Positions 19,951 through 29,765 of a DNA stretch of 64,000 nt are shown piece after piece. The stretch is from Notamacropus eugenii (taxonomy: Eukaryota > Chordata > Mammalia > Diprotodontia > Macropodidae), in contig NC_092873.1 of NCBI RefSeq assembly GCF_028372415.1, positions 352,484,660 through 352,548,659 of the forward strand. The letters are read 5' to 3'. Each line of letters begins with the position of its first letter. The stretch's first letter is position 1. The position numbers and the translations under genes were made by a program. The notes beneath the pieces are model-generated. The model saw only the letters and a list, made by a program, of their open reading frames with translations. It made no database searches and was not told where the DNA came from.

Positions 19951-20512
19951 GAGAGAACGTCTATATGTAGAGAGGAAAAGTGAAATGACTCAGCAGCTCC
20001 TTTTTAATAGTCTTTATATCTATAGTGTTCTACCACTAAAAAAGTCCTGTTCCTCTGACTGATTTAATGAACTCTTCCTGATACAAGACGATGCCTCTCC
20101 CTTTCAATCTATCTTTACATTCCCCCAGTCCCCCGGGGTTCCCCCCTTTTGACCCTAGATAATCACACTCATTCACTCACCTACTCACCCACACACCCTC
20201 ACACTGATCACCCAGTGACAAATTGGGAGAAGAACCGGGTGGAATAGTCCCAAACGATGCTGTATTCCCTACCTCTGTTCCTGTAGTCCCAGAACGGAGC
20301 CTCCTTTGGGGGCTGGGGGGAAGGGCTGGGGGGCAGCTGGGAACTGAGTTAGCCAAATCTAATAACTCAGGGCCTCTTTAAGACTTGGGGGGTGGGGTGA
20401 GGAGGGGGAGACTCTTGAATATTCTTGGAACTTTCCTCCCCCCCTTTTCCCTGGCTCCTTCTTTCCCAAAGTCTTTGAAGAAAGATGTTTTTGACGCTTT
20501 GGTGTCCCGCTC

Positions 20513-20578
20513 AGATGGATGGTTCCGGGCTTGATTGAAGTGTCTTTGTCATGCTAATGCCAAGGGGGTGATGGATGG
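20513..20578 (+). promoter_or_regulatory. HOXB1 autoregulatory element (r4 enhancer, b1-ARE)
   Basis: Three Pbx-Hox sites are present: AGATGGATGG (20513-20522), TGATTGAAGT (20532-20541) and TGATGGATGG (20569-20578). Between the second and third are a Sox-type CTTTGTC (20544-20550), a Prep/Meis-type TGTCA (20548-20552) and an octamer ATGCTAAT (20551-20558). This is the composition of the mouse Hoxb1 autoregulatory element, where HOXB1 with PBX and PREP/MEIS, helped by Sox/Oct factors, maintains its own expression in rhombomere 4. It lies about 230-290 bases upstream of the ATG. An inverted CCAAT (20616-20620) and an E-box CACATGTG (20633-20640) follow. Confidence 0.95.
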
Positions 20579-20804
20579 GCGCCAGGGGCTGCCAAACTCT
20601 GGCCAGTGGCTGCCCATTGGCCTGAGAGGGATCACATGTGCCCTCCCCCATTCCCCTACCCCTTTCCCCTAGGGGAGCTCTGGGCTGGGAGAACCTGGGG
20701 ACAGCCATGGACGGAAGTCTCAGAGCTTTGACATACTGCCTAAAGGTTGTAGGGCAAGAGGGTGTCTCCCCCAAATCGGGCTGACCCTCCTCCATCCTCA
20801 GCGC

Positions 20805-22446
20805 ATGGACTATAATAGGATGAATTCCTTCTTGGAGTATGCACTCTGTAATCGAGGTCCTGGAGCCTACAGCTCCCCTACATCTTACCCTCCTTGTTCA
20901 AGTTCTCCCGGTGACAGCTATGGAGGGGAACCTCGTTATGGAAGTGGTCTCCCCAGCCCTGTCCTCCAGCAGAATCCAGGCTACCCCACACAGACTCCAT
21001 CAGCACTGGGGGTCCCCTTCACCAACTCTTCACCCTCGGGATACACTGCACCCACCTGCAGCCCTGGCTATGGCCCCTCCCAATACTACTCCTTGGGCCA
21101 ACATGATGGGGATGGGGGCTATTTTCAGCAGTCGGGGTATGGGAGCCAGCTGGGGAGCTTATCCGAGACTTATATTACAGGAGGGACTGGGGCAGGGCCC
21201 TACCCTCCGCCACAGCCCACTTATGGGACTGAGCAACCTTCGGCCTTCGGGCCATCCTATGGGGATCTTTTAGCGGAGGACAAGGAACCACCCTGCCCGT
21301 CGGAGCTGAGCATGCCCACCACCCAAACCTTTGACTGGATGAAGGTCAAACGAAACCCTCCAAAGACAGGTAAGCTAGGGCTTGGGGGACTGTAGTGGGC
21401 AGGCAAGGGAGAGCAACTTCCCAGCCAAATTTTGAGTTTCAATTGAAGAATGTTTGGTGTTCTGAGGCATTTACAGTTTTCCCTGACGTATAATTCTACT
21501 TTTCAGAGCAGCAGATAAGGGAAGTAGCCAGTAGACTTTCATGTCCTTCTTTCTCATCCCAGCCCAATTTAGTTTGGGTCTTAGTGGGGATAAAGTTAGA
21601 AGCTCCCAATGTGACCTCTTTGGGGCTTCTTCCCCATCCTCTATTATTTTCTACTTCAGTCTTCGTGGTAGGTTCTCCCCCCTCCACCCTGCCTTACTCC
21701 CTCTCCCTCCAACACTCTCTTATGTCTCAATTCTGGCCAAAGCAGAGAGGCCTAGATGGACTCTCTTGTTCCCCAGGAGCTAGGGGTGGCGTGGCGTGGA
21801 TGAGATGATTTGCTGTATGTAGCAGGAAGACTAGGGACTGATCTGGGGAGAAGGCCATGGGGAATCTTGGGCTGGAAAATTGGAGATGAGAAAGATTCAA
21901 AATGGTGAACTGGAGGTGGAAGCCTGTCGCTGGAGGTGGGTGAAAGAACGGTGCAGAGAGAAAGAAGGCGAGAGGGAGAAGGAGAGAGGGAGGGAGAAGA
22001 GTATACAGAAGAGGAGAAGTGGTGGAAAGGAAAAACTTAGGGGTGATGGATGGGCAGATGGGATAACAACTATTCTGACTTTATTTTCCCGAACACCACC
22101 CACCTTTCCCATAGCAAAAGTTTCAGATATGGGCTTGGGCCCAGCGGGTGGCATTCGCACCAACTTCACAACGCGGCAGCTGACTGAGCTGGAGAAGGAA
22201 TTCCATTTCAACAAGTACTTGAGCCGGGCCCGACGGGTGGAAATTGCCGCCACACTAGAGCTCAATGAGACGCAGGTCAAAATTTGGTTCCAGAACCGGC
22301 GGATGAAGCAGAAGAAACGAGAACGGGAGGGAGGACTGGCCCCTGCAGTGCCCCCGGGCTCCAACAAGGAAGCTGCAGGAGATGCTTCCTCCGACCAGTC
22401 CGCTTGCACCTCCCCAGAAGCTTCACCTAACTCGGTCAACTCCTGA
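20805..22446 (+). CDS. HOXB1: HOXB1 homeodomain transcription factor, two exons
   Basis: Exon 1 is 20805-21369 and exon 2 is 22115-22446 (stop TGA 22444-22446), giving 298 residues against 301 in human. The start is the ATG of [18 protein letters not shown], the conserved labial-type N-terminus. The donor is ACAG|GTAAGC and the acceptor is CCCATAG|CAAAAG; the split codon is Ala189. The PBX-contacting hexapeptide is TFDWMK (175-180). The homeodomain is residues about 199-258, with [40 protein letters not shown] and [15 protein letters not shown] all intact. The Ser/Thr-rich tail is short. It specifies rhombomere 4 and facial motor neurons, activates itself and HOXB2, and responds to retinoic acid. 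The autoregulatory element is just upstream and DR2/DR5 sites are downstream. No break is seen. Confidence 0.98.
21370..22114 (+). other. HOXB1: HOXB1 intron (745 bp)
   Basis: It begins GTAAGC and ends CCCATAG. No repeat is recognised apart from purine-rich GA-type sequence at 21955-22020. Read-through from exon 1 stops after eight codons. Confidence 0.9.
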
Positions 22447-23565
22447 ACTAACCACAGAACCCAAGGGATTGTTCCTGGTTGGCGTCTGTCTCCCCTCATC
22501 CAGAGTCCTCAAAATATCCCCTAATGGGCTCTCTACTTCCTGCGGCCCCAGGGCATCTCCACCCCAGCCCTTGAATGCCGGTGTCCCCAAGATACTTTGT
22601 AGGAGGCCTCGACTGTTCTCTCTAGGGAACTATGTATGTATAGGGGCACAAGATAACAGGACGGGCGCTGACTGGGCTGGCATTCCTGGTCCCCTTCACT
22701 TCCACTGCCAGAAAGTTGGGGGCAATCAGGGATCTAGTGGCCTATCCCTAGCCTCACTGCCCTTTTCTCTCAGTTTCTCCCCTTGCTTGTTTCTTCAGAT
22801 CAGTGCCTTTGAGCTGCGAGGACTCAGTCTCTCTTCTTTCCTTTCTTCTCTCTTTGCTTGGCTTGCCACTCACAAGACAGATGAATATTTGTGGATCCTG
22901 GGGTCGATTTTGGGGTGTGGATTAGTAGTATTCTTGTGAGTATCTCTAAAGTGGACACTATTAACGCTAGTTGCCTTGTGACAGACCAAAAAAAAAAAAA
23001 AAATCTTTCAGACCTGATCTATAACTCTTTCCCAGTTCAAGTCCTTGTCTCCCTCCCTCACACCCTCATTTTGCACTAATGCTGTGGACACAGGCTCCCT
23101 CCTCTCCCTAACCCCAAACCCCAGCCCCCTCTTGCCCTAATCCCCAGCTTACATATTTTCTTACTTGAAACTGAAAAGAAATGTGTAACGCAAGGTCTGG
23201 ATCTGGTCCCTCAATTCCCACCTAGAGAAGTGTCATGCTGCCTCTCAAAGCAAGTAGACGCCTGCAGCGCTCCTTCCTTATTTATTGAGTACTCTAACCC
23301 CAGGACATTCTTTCTCAGACTTTTGGAAAATGAGGGGAAACAGGGGATATTGTGACATTACTTAAATAAGACTTAAAGAGACACCCTCAAACCAAAATAG
23401 AAAGGAAAAAGAGCCAGATAAAAGCAGATGGTATTTTAGGATTGAAATTCAACTCTGTAAAGAAACCAGGGGTTTCTGAGCTGCTGGAAACGTTGGATCC
23501 CAAACAAGTCAATTCCCTCTCTGTATTTCCAAATACCTCACTCCAATAAAGGTTTTTTCCCCCTT
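22447..23565 (+). other. HOXB1: HOXB1 3'UTR (inferred)
   Basis: No gene or clear transposon follows the stop. A 16-base A run lies at 22988-23003. The canonical AATAAA at 23545-23550 is followed by T-rich sequence, so the transcript may end near 23565. The end is inferred. Confidence 0.45.
23545..23550 (+). other. polyadenylation signal AATAAA (HOXB1 candidate)
   Basis: AATAAA 1.1 kb after the HOXB1 stop with GGTTTTTTCC directly downstream. It is the best signal found in this stretch. Confidence 0.45.
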
Positions 23566-24480
23566 CTCACCTCTTCATTCTGCTGCTCCAGCTCCGGAGA
23601 GCAATATTGAATTTATTCCAACGGCCGTCATGAAAGGGGACAGAAGAGGATGGAGAAAGGGAAAGGGAGTTGGCTAAAAACTTATCATTTAGACCCAAAC
23701 AAGATTCTCACCCAGTGAGCAGAGACCAAATCAGGTCTAGAACTCTGGTGTCCTAACTCACAGGCTACTTATCTGCAGGGAGAGAAATGAGAAAGAAAAA
23801 GTGGGGAGGAATAAACGGGGATTGAGACAGCAGATAAGAAGGGAGTGAGGGGGGAGGGCTAGAAGAAAAGACTATAGCAGGGAAAAGGAGAAGAGAGGGA
23901 CAAAACCAAGGAAGCAGTGCAATGAGTGCCATGAGAAAAAGGCAGAGGGAATAGGCAAAAGGAATTGGAAGATCGAGGTTATTGTTCCCCCTTTTAATGT
24001 TGGGTAACCTAGGAAAGTTTTTAAAGGAAATACTGACAAAGCCCAGAATGATAGAGATATTCCCTGGTTCCCTGCTTCTTCCTCTGAGCAACCTCCCCAG
24101 GCAACGGAAAGGAGGAAGGAGGGTGAACCTGGAGGGCCATGGAAGAAGGCCAGACCTAGGTTGTTTATCTGAGCTCCGACCTCTTCCTGAGCTGCCATCT
24201 CTGATTCTGAAAACGTCTTCAGGAAAATTACCATTTTCCTGCCTTTTCTCAGTCCAATATGTCTCTTCTCCCCAATTCCCTGTAAATGGGAGGCAAAGAA
24301 AGAGGAGATGAGGAAAGACAAAGAATCAGAGAAAGAGAAAGGGGAATAAGAAGGGAAAGAGGAGGATAAGAGTGGTGAAAGAAGGGGCGGGGCAGTGAGG
24401 GATAGAGGAGAATAGTAATCTAGGGGAGTCCGAGAAGGGACTGAAATTCAAGGGGTTGGGTGGACTGGTCAAAGGCGGCA
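23566..24480. other. HOXB1 3' flank, no gene seen
   Basis: Repeat-free, partly purine-rich sequence (24290-24410). The block near 23585-23640 (GGAGAGCAATATTGAATTTA) has the mixed composition of a conserved element; this is inference. Confidence 0.4.
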
Positions 24481-24503
24481 GGAATAACGTCCGGATACAG
24501 AGC

Positions 24504-24517
24504 TGACCTTTTTACCT
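24504..24517 (-). promoter_or_regulatory. HOXB1 3' retinoic acid response element (DR2)
   Basis: The minus strand reads AGGTAA-AA-AGGTCA, a direct repeat with a 2-base spacer, as in the mouse Hoxb1 3' neuroectodermal RARE. It is 2.06 kb downstream of the HOXB1 stop in repeat-free sequence. RAR/RXR binding here drives early hindbrain expression in mouse. Confidence 0.88.
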
Positions 24518-24731
24518 CAAGGCTACTCTGGGATTTTTAAACATGTAAACAGAATAGCTTCAGGAACCACTATTGTCTTCTCTGCGGTCAAATCTACAAA
24601 TCTTTGGTTGAAGTAGGTAGGGGGAAGGGACTCAGGAAGCTACCTGTCGGGAGAACAAATCTTCATCAGTCCTTTGGCCCCAAAGTGCTGTCCAGATGGT
24701 GTGGGTGGGTCTTCCTCCATTCTACACACTC

Positions 24732-24764
24732 TGGTTTGGTTTGGTTTGGTTTGGTTTGGTTTTA
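24732..24764. repeat. (GGTTT)n pentanucleotide repeat
   Basis: Six units of TTTGG in a row about 215 bases beyond the DR2 element. Confidence 0.97.
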
Positions 24765-25303
24765 ATATCAGCTGTTCTGGGAAACAATTCACCCACGAAT
24801 AGGGTTTCTGGTTGAAGTGCCCAGATGCCTCGTTCTAAGTTGACCTGTCCCAGGCATCTTATCTGCCAAAAAGACAATTCAATTTGTTTCTTTTGGAATA
24901 AAGAATAAGAGGATGCAAGGACCTGGGATATGTATAATAGACAAAAAATATACTTTTAAAGGAACCGATACTATTTTATTGTTATTAATATTTCTTAGTT
25001 ATTCTTAGTAACTATCAATAATTACGCAATTTCAGGCAATGGGAGCCCAATGTCACTAGGAGATGTTTAAGAAAGATTTCCAAAGTGATCACCTCCTATC
25101 TCTCTCACTTTGTCCCCTCTCCCAAGTTCATTCTATACATATACATTCTATTTGCTTACTACCAAGGTAGGCATCTAAAGTAACTTATTCACCACTGCCC
25201 CTACCAAAGACCAGTCTGGGAAATTCCTCCCCGCCCCCCCCACTCCTTTGTGGAATAGGCCCTCTCTTCCCCACCCCTCTGGACACCCAGTTCACAGGGC
25301 CTT

Positions 25304-25320
25304 GGGTCACTGAAAGATCA
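25304..25320 (+). promoter_or_regulatory. Imperfect DR5-like retinoic acid element
   Basis: GGGTCA-CTGAA-AGATCA: a good first half site, a 5-base spacer, and a second half site with one mismatch to AGGTCA/AGTTCA. It lies between the two stronger elements. It could be chance. Confidence 0.25.
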
Positions 25321-26099
25321 GGTCCATCTTCCAGTTAGATTATTTGTAAGAATTCCAGGCCCTACAGACTGTTGAAGAAATGGGCTAGGAGGTGTAGAGC
25401 AGGCTGTGGTTAGAACCTAGGAGAAGAAAGAATGAGTGACCCTGTAGGGATCAACTGGTGGAATGTGGGGCCCTCATTCTTCCTGAAAGGTCCTAGATTA
25501 AGAAAATGAAAGGGGAAGGGCTGCAGCAGGTTTGATTTCCCTTTACAACAGAAGGGACAGAGTCAGATTCCCCTTGGGGGGTGGGGAGCAGGAGCTCTCT
25601 GTTAGCAACATGGAGGCTATGAAAAAAATCTGACCTCTCCTCTTTCCCTCTCTCATTCAGATAGGGCTGTAAGAAAAGATCCTGGATACTAATGACACTG
25701 GACTGCTTCCTCTCTAACTCAGCTCCCTGACCCTTATCTCCATCTCATTGGATTGGAATTTCGTACAGCATCCTCCACACCTCCATTCTTCAATTTAAAT
25801 CCCAATTTCCCACCAAAGGTTCTAATGCTCAAAACAGTCTATGCAGTCCACATTATCTAGATTATTCAGAAAGGAGGAGAGAATAGCCTCTCCCTGTTAC
25901 CTCCACATTAAAGAAAGGAAACAGAGTTTTTAATTCTCCATTGTGGAAAACACGAGGTTTTATTTGACCCAAATAATCTGGACTGTTTGCCTACACTTTC
26001 TCCAGATAGGTGGTAATTTACTTAGTTATGTAAGTTAGAGCTACATTTCAGATTTGATAAGGGGATGAGGAAGGGAGGAGAGAAGGGGGGAGGCCTGGG

Positions 26100-26138
<39 letters not shown>
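26100..26138. repeat. (TG)n microsatellite
   Basis: About 38 bases of uninterrupted TG repeat. Confidence 0.97.
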
Positions 26139-26139
<1 letters not shown>

Positions 26140-27759
26140 CCTGCTGTCCAAGTTGGGAAAAAATAAGTTGTGAGTTTATTTTTTAAGTTTGGAAAGATTA
26201 TTTCTGTATCAAAGCCCTCTCTCTTTTCAAATCTCCACCCCACCTCCAGCATCTAGAGTTCCATGAAAAATGTCTCCTAAGTTAGAAGAAAAATAAATTC
26301 TAATTCAGAGTGAACATTTGTTTCTTGGTTTGTTTGTTTTTTCCCCTTCTCTGCACCCTCCTAGGAGAGATTCTTGCTCCATAGGAGAGGGTTCGAAGTT
26401 TATGTATGAAGCTTCTCCCAGCATCTTGGAGGCCCTTGGGAGATATCCCGGGTAAGCAATAAGATGGGGTGATCAAGCCCTCTTTTCTCAGATGGCTGAG
26501 CACCATCTGTTCCTCACCCCTCAGTGTGAACTTTTTCTCCCTCATTCTTCTTTCCCCATAGCGTTTGCTCTCCCTACATGAGATCTTTTGATCTCTGGGA
26601 GAAGAGAAGGGGGGGTGGAGAACATTGATGATTTTCTTACTTTTAACTCTGGGGTCTTTGTTAGGAACATCTCTTGAAACTGTCACTGCTATGGGGGTTG
26701 GGAAGAGTGTAGAGTGGTGCAGGTGGTGATGGGATACTGGGAGAAGATGAAGGTTGAGGCATTTGGAAGTCTAGGAAGAGAGTGAAGGTGAAGAGATGGA
26801 AAAATTGGAGAGGACAGGAGGAAGGAGAGGGTAGGGAAAGTAGACCCTAACTGGGTAGCCAAGAGCAGCTAGCAGCTAGCCAACAGCCCTTTTTCCTCTC
26901 TCTGTTCTACCCCGCCAAACCTCTCTGCCCCTAAATCTGTATTCCAGAATTCATCTTGCTTTCCTGAACATCCTGTTCTCATGGACACAAATGCACACAC
27001 CCCTGTATGCCTGTGTGTATGTATATGTATGCATGTGTGTGAGTGTGTGTGTGTCTGTGTCTGTGTGCTCCTGATAAGAAGGGATAATTCCATGTGAAGT
27101 TCCTGGATGGATGCTCTGTAGAATCTGTAGAATGGACAGTTCTTGCCATTCTGCAAGGAGAGCAAAGATGTTCAAGTTAGTTTTGATCTATTTTTTTTTA
27201 GCCACTAAAATTACCACAATGCCTCAGGAAAAGGATGGAGGTGACCTTAGCCTATTACAGCAGAACCCAAGCTCTCCCATCAAAACTAGAAAGGCTTTGA
27301 ATAGGGATCGTCTGTTGTTCAAGGACCTCTGGCAGTTTTGACATGGTCAGAGAGGTTCATCTCCAAGTTGGCCACAGGCATGTTAGTCTTTTCTGAAGCA
27401 AACAAGAGTATTCTGTTATAAAGTGGTGTGTTCTGTGTGGATGGAGGAAGGACCTATAATGACAACAGCCCAGATCCTTGAATTATTGAGTAGGCTTGTA
27501 TCCAGTCATCAAAGACAGAGAATCTGTTTGTTTTTTCCTCTCTGCTTCTCTCCTCCTTTTCTGATTCTACCACTTCCATGAAAGATGCATTCCATTTTAA
27601 CCTAATAGAACTCCAATTTAACCTGATAGTTACCCATTGAATTTGTGAGAGTTTTATGCTCTCCCCCTCTTTCTCTGCCCTTCCCCTTTCCTTTATTTTT
27701 TTTTCCTTCTCCTTTTTTCTCTTCTCCTTTCTCCCTTCCCTTCCCCTTAGAGTTCTGAC

Positions 27760-27885
27760 TTTGGGGGACAGGAGACCTGATTTCTAGTCCTGGCCCAGGT
27801 TCACTATATATCCTTGGGTAAGTCTTTGAACCACTGTGGGCCTTCAGTTCCTGGGGAGATTATATGGGCAGATCAGACCCTTCTT
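27760..27885 (+). repeat. MIR-type SINE fragment
   Basis: GGGGACAGGAGACCTGATTT, CTATATATCCTTGGGTAAGT and CACTGTGGGCCTTCAGTTCC follow the order of the MIR tRNA-related and core parts. Confidence 0.6.
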
Positions 27886-28305
27886 CTGAAAACAAAGGAC
27901 AGAATTATGAAAATGTTTTGACCTCATGGGGGAAAACAAAAAACCTGAATTAGGTGTTGTTAAGTGGGTAGTCTTAGATCGTCTCTTCATTCTCGTGGTA
28001 GCTTTTCTATTCTCCACTCATCGTTGGTCTTTGTCCAAGTGAAACTCACCTCTGCAGTCTTTGGGTAATGGAGAGGATGAGGAAGAGCCCCTAAAGGGAA
28101 GGGAGTCCCACAAGGTATGTGCCCTCTGCTCTTTGGGGGCCACATCTCTCCCTTTCGTTTACTCTGGCCTGACAGCTCCATTTCAACCCCTGCCTTGGGG
28201 ATGAGGCAACTCAATATTTACACAGCCTGAGAGGCTTGCCCAGAAACTTTGTCTCTCCTCGCCCTTTCCCTGCCTGCTCTCCACCTCCCACCTCCATCCC
28301 TCCCT

Positions 28306-28322
28306 GGTTCATGGAGAGTTCA
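28306..28322 (+). promoter_or_regulatory. HOXB1 3' retinoic acid response element (DR5)
   Basis: GGTTCA-TGGAG-AGTTCA is a perfect DR5 by half site and spacing, with the same half sites as the RARB2 and HOXA1 3' elements. Mouse Hoxb1 has a DR5 enhancer several kilobases 3' of the gene that gives retinoic acid response in gut and F9 cells. Here it is 5.86 kb after the stop. A forkhead-like TATTTACACA lies 80 bases upstream (28215-28224). Confidence 0.88.
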
Positions 28323-28627
28323 GCCCCTGAAATGACTCGAAACACTACCTCCCCCTCCCCAGCCCCAGGCAGAGTCCGGTTGTCCTGGGGACTCAGTGGC
28401 TAGAGGGGGAAGGGCTGAGACTGGGGTCATGCCTGGGTCTCTCTGGCCTCCCTGGTCCAGTAGCTTAGGCCTGCAGGAGGGAGGCAGCTATGAAAAATGA
28501 TTTTCTTTTTTTGAAGGGTGTGGGGTAGAGATTGTGTTTTAAAAAAACATACAGGAACTGTCTGAGATGGGGAGATGATTAGGCTACCCAAAGTATAGTT
28601 AACTCGCCAGTTCTGCCATGGGATCTC

Positions 28628-28697
28628 ACACAAGATATTATTAATAATAATTAGTAGTAATAATGAAAACAATAATTAATAATAATAATAATAAACA
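28628..28697. repeat. AAT-type microsatellite
   Basis: Irregular AAT/ATT repeat ending with about six clean AAT units. Confidence 0.9.
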
Positions 28698-29679
28698 ACT
28701 GTATAACAGGTGAATAGGCTATTAACTCACTATCATAATATGGTCCTTATTTCTATGTTCAGGACAAGAAGGGTGATTACAAAGCAGTGAGATTGAAATG
28801 GCTTCTGAAATTAATTCCATTACTTTATAGTCACACCTCCCAGATAATTAATTGTTGAAATAAAACTCTATTGACTAAATCATCCTCTAAATTAGTACCA
28901 GATTATAAGGAATCCTCACTTCTCTCACTTTGATCCTATAAAAGGGCCTTGATTTTATCCACCTAGGTCCCTACCACCACCACCAATAACAATTCTTCCT
29001 TCCCTTCTTCATTTCAGAGGTGGAATGAGGTCAATGTATTAGTATGGAAATGGTATGAATTTGGCTAGTCTGGTCCTCAGTGGAGAGACAGATGTAAGCT
29101 TGGTTTCCCAGTCATATTGGAGGACTTTCGATCTTGGGAAGACATACTTGAGAACTAGGGTCATTTCTCCTCTGTAATGAAGCACTCAGAATATTATTAT
29201 AAATGGTATTGATATAAGATATAATGATATATCATAAAATAAATGATCTTTCATTCAACCAGGGTACAGACCTCCCAGGTAAGAACTCACTCTTCCTAGG
29301 CAGATCACAACTCCTTTATAGCTTAGTAGATATAGTATGACTTACTAGATAAATCCTAGGAATTTGAGAATGATAGTGTTTAAGTGTTTCTGAGCTGGGA
29401 TTTGGGCCGCAGTCTTTTTGATTTCTGATCAACACATTATCAATGTAAGGCTGCCCTTGTCATCATTAACACAATATCAATAATAAGGGATTTTAGAGAC
29501 AGAAAGAGTCCGATGTTCTATTTCCCCTGCCTTCAAGAAGAAAGGCATGGAAACCATTCCAGAACAATGAGCATACACTCATTCTTAATGATGTAATAAT
29601 CTTTACTAAAACAGTTTTCCCCATTTATAGGATTGGGATAACAATACTAGTACTAACTTCTACTCAGGGTGGTAAATAA

Positions 29680-29765
29680 AATGCATTAATATAATATATA
29701 ATATAATATTATGCATAATGTAATATAACATTTTTATATATAACGCATAATAAATAAAATATCGT
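29680..29765. repeat. AT-rich low-complexity tract
   Basis: ATATAATATA-type sequence without a clean unit. Confidence 0.85.

Larger units (their letters stand above)
24770..27755. other. HOXB1 3' flank, no gene seen
   Basis: No coding frame or interspersed repeat is supported. There are two TG-rich microsatellites (26100-26138 and 26990-27070). The sequence at 24765-24900, with AATATCAGCTGTTCTGGG and GACAATTCAATTTGTTTC, may be part of the same control region as the DR2 element. Confidence 0.4.

Noticed and set aside
1-20800. Search for Hox microRNA genes (mir-10, mir-196)
   Set aside because: mir-10a lies 5' of HOXB4 and mir-196 near HOXB9 in mammals; no such mature sequence was seen here.
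20839-21273. 144-codon alternative frame in HOXB1 exon 1
   Set aside because: Shadow of the real frame; no similarity to known proteins that I recognise.
21880-22446. Frame open from the HOXB1 intron into exon 2 (188 codons)
   Set aside because: The intron part is Lys/Arg/Glu-rich purine sequence without exon 1 continuity; the splice acceptor at 22113-22114 explains exon 2.
21897-22499. 200-codon minus-strand frame antisense to HOXB1 exon 2
   Set aside because: Mirror of the coding exon; no promoter or known antisense protein.
27327-27350. Retinoic-type half sites TGGTCA-GAGA-GGTTCA
   Set aside because: Spacing is 4 bases and the first half site is weak; not a typical DR2 or DR5 of Hox genes.
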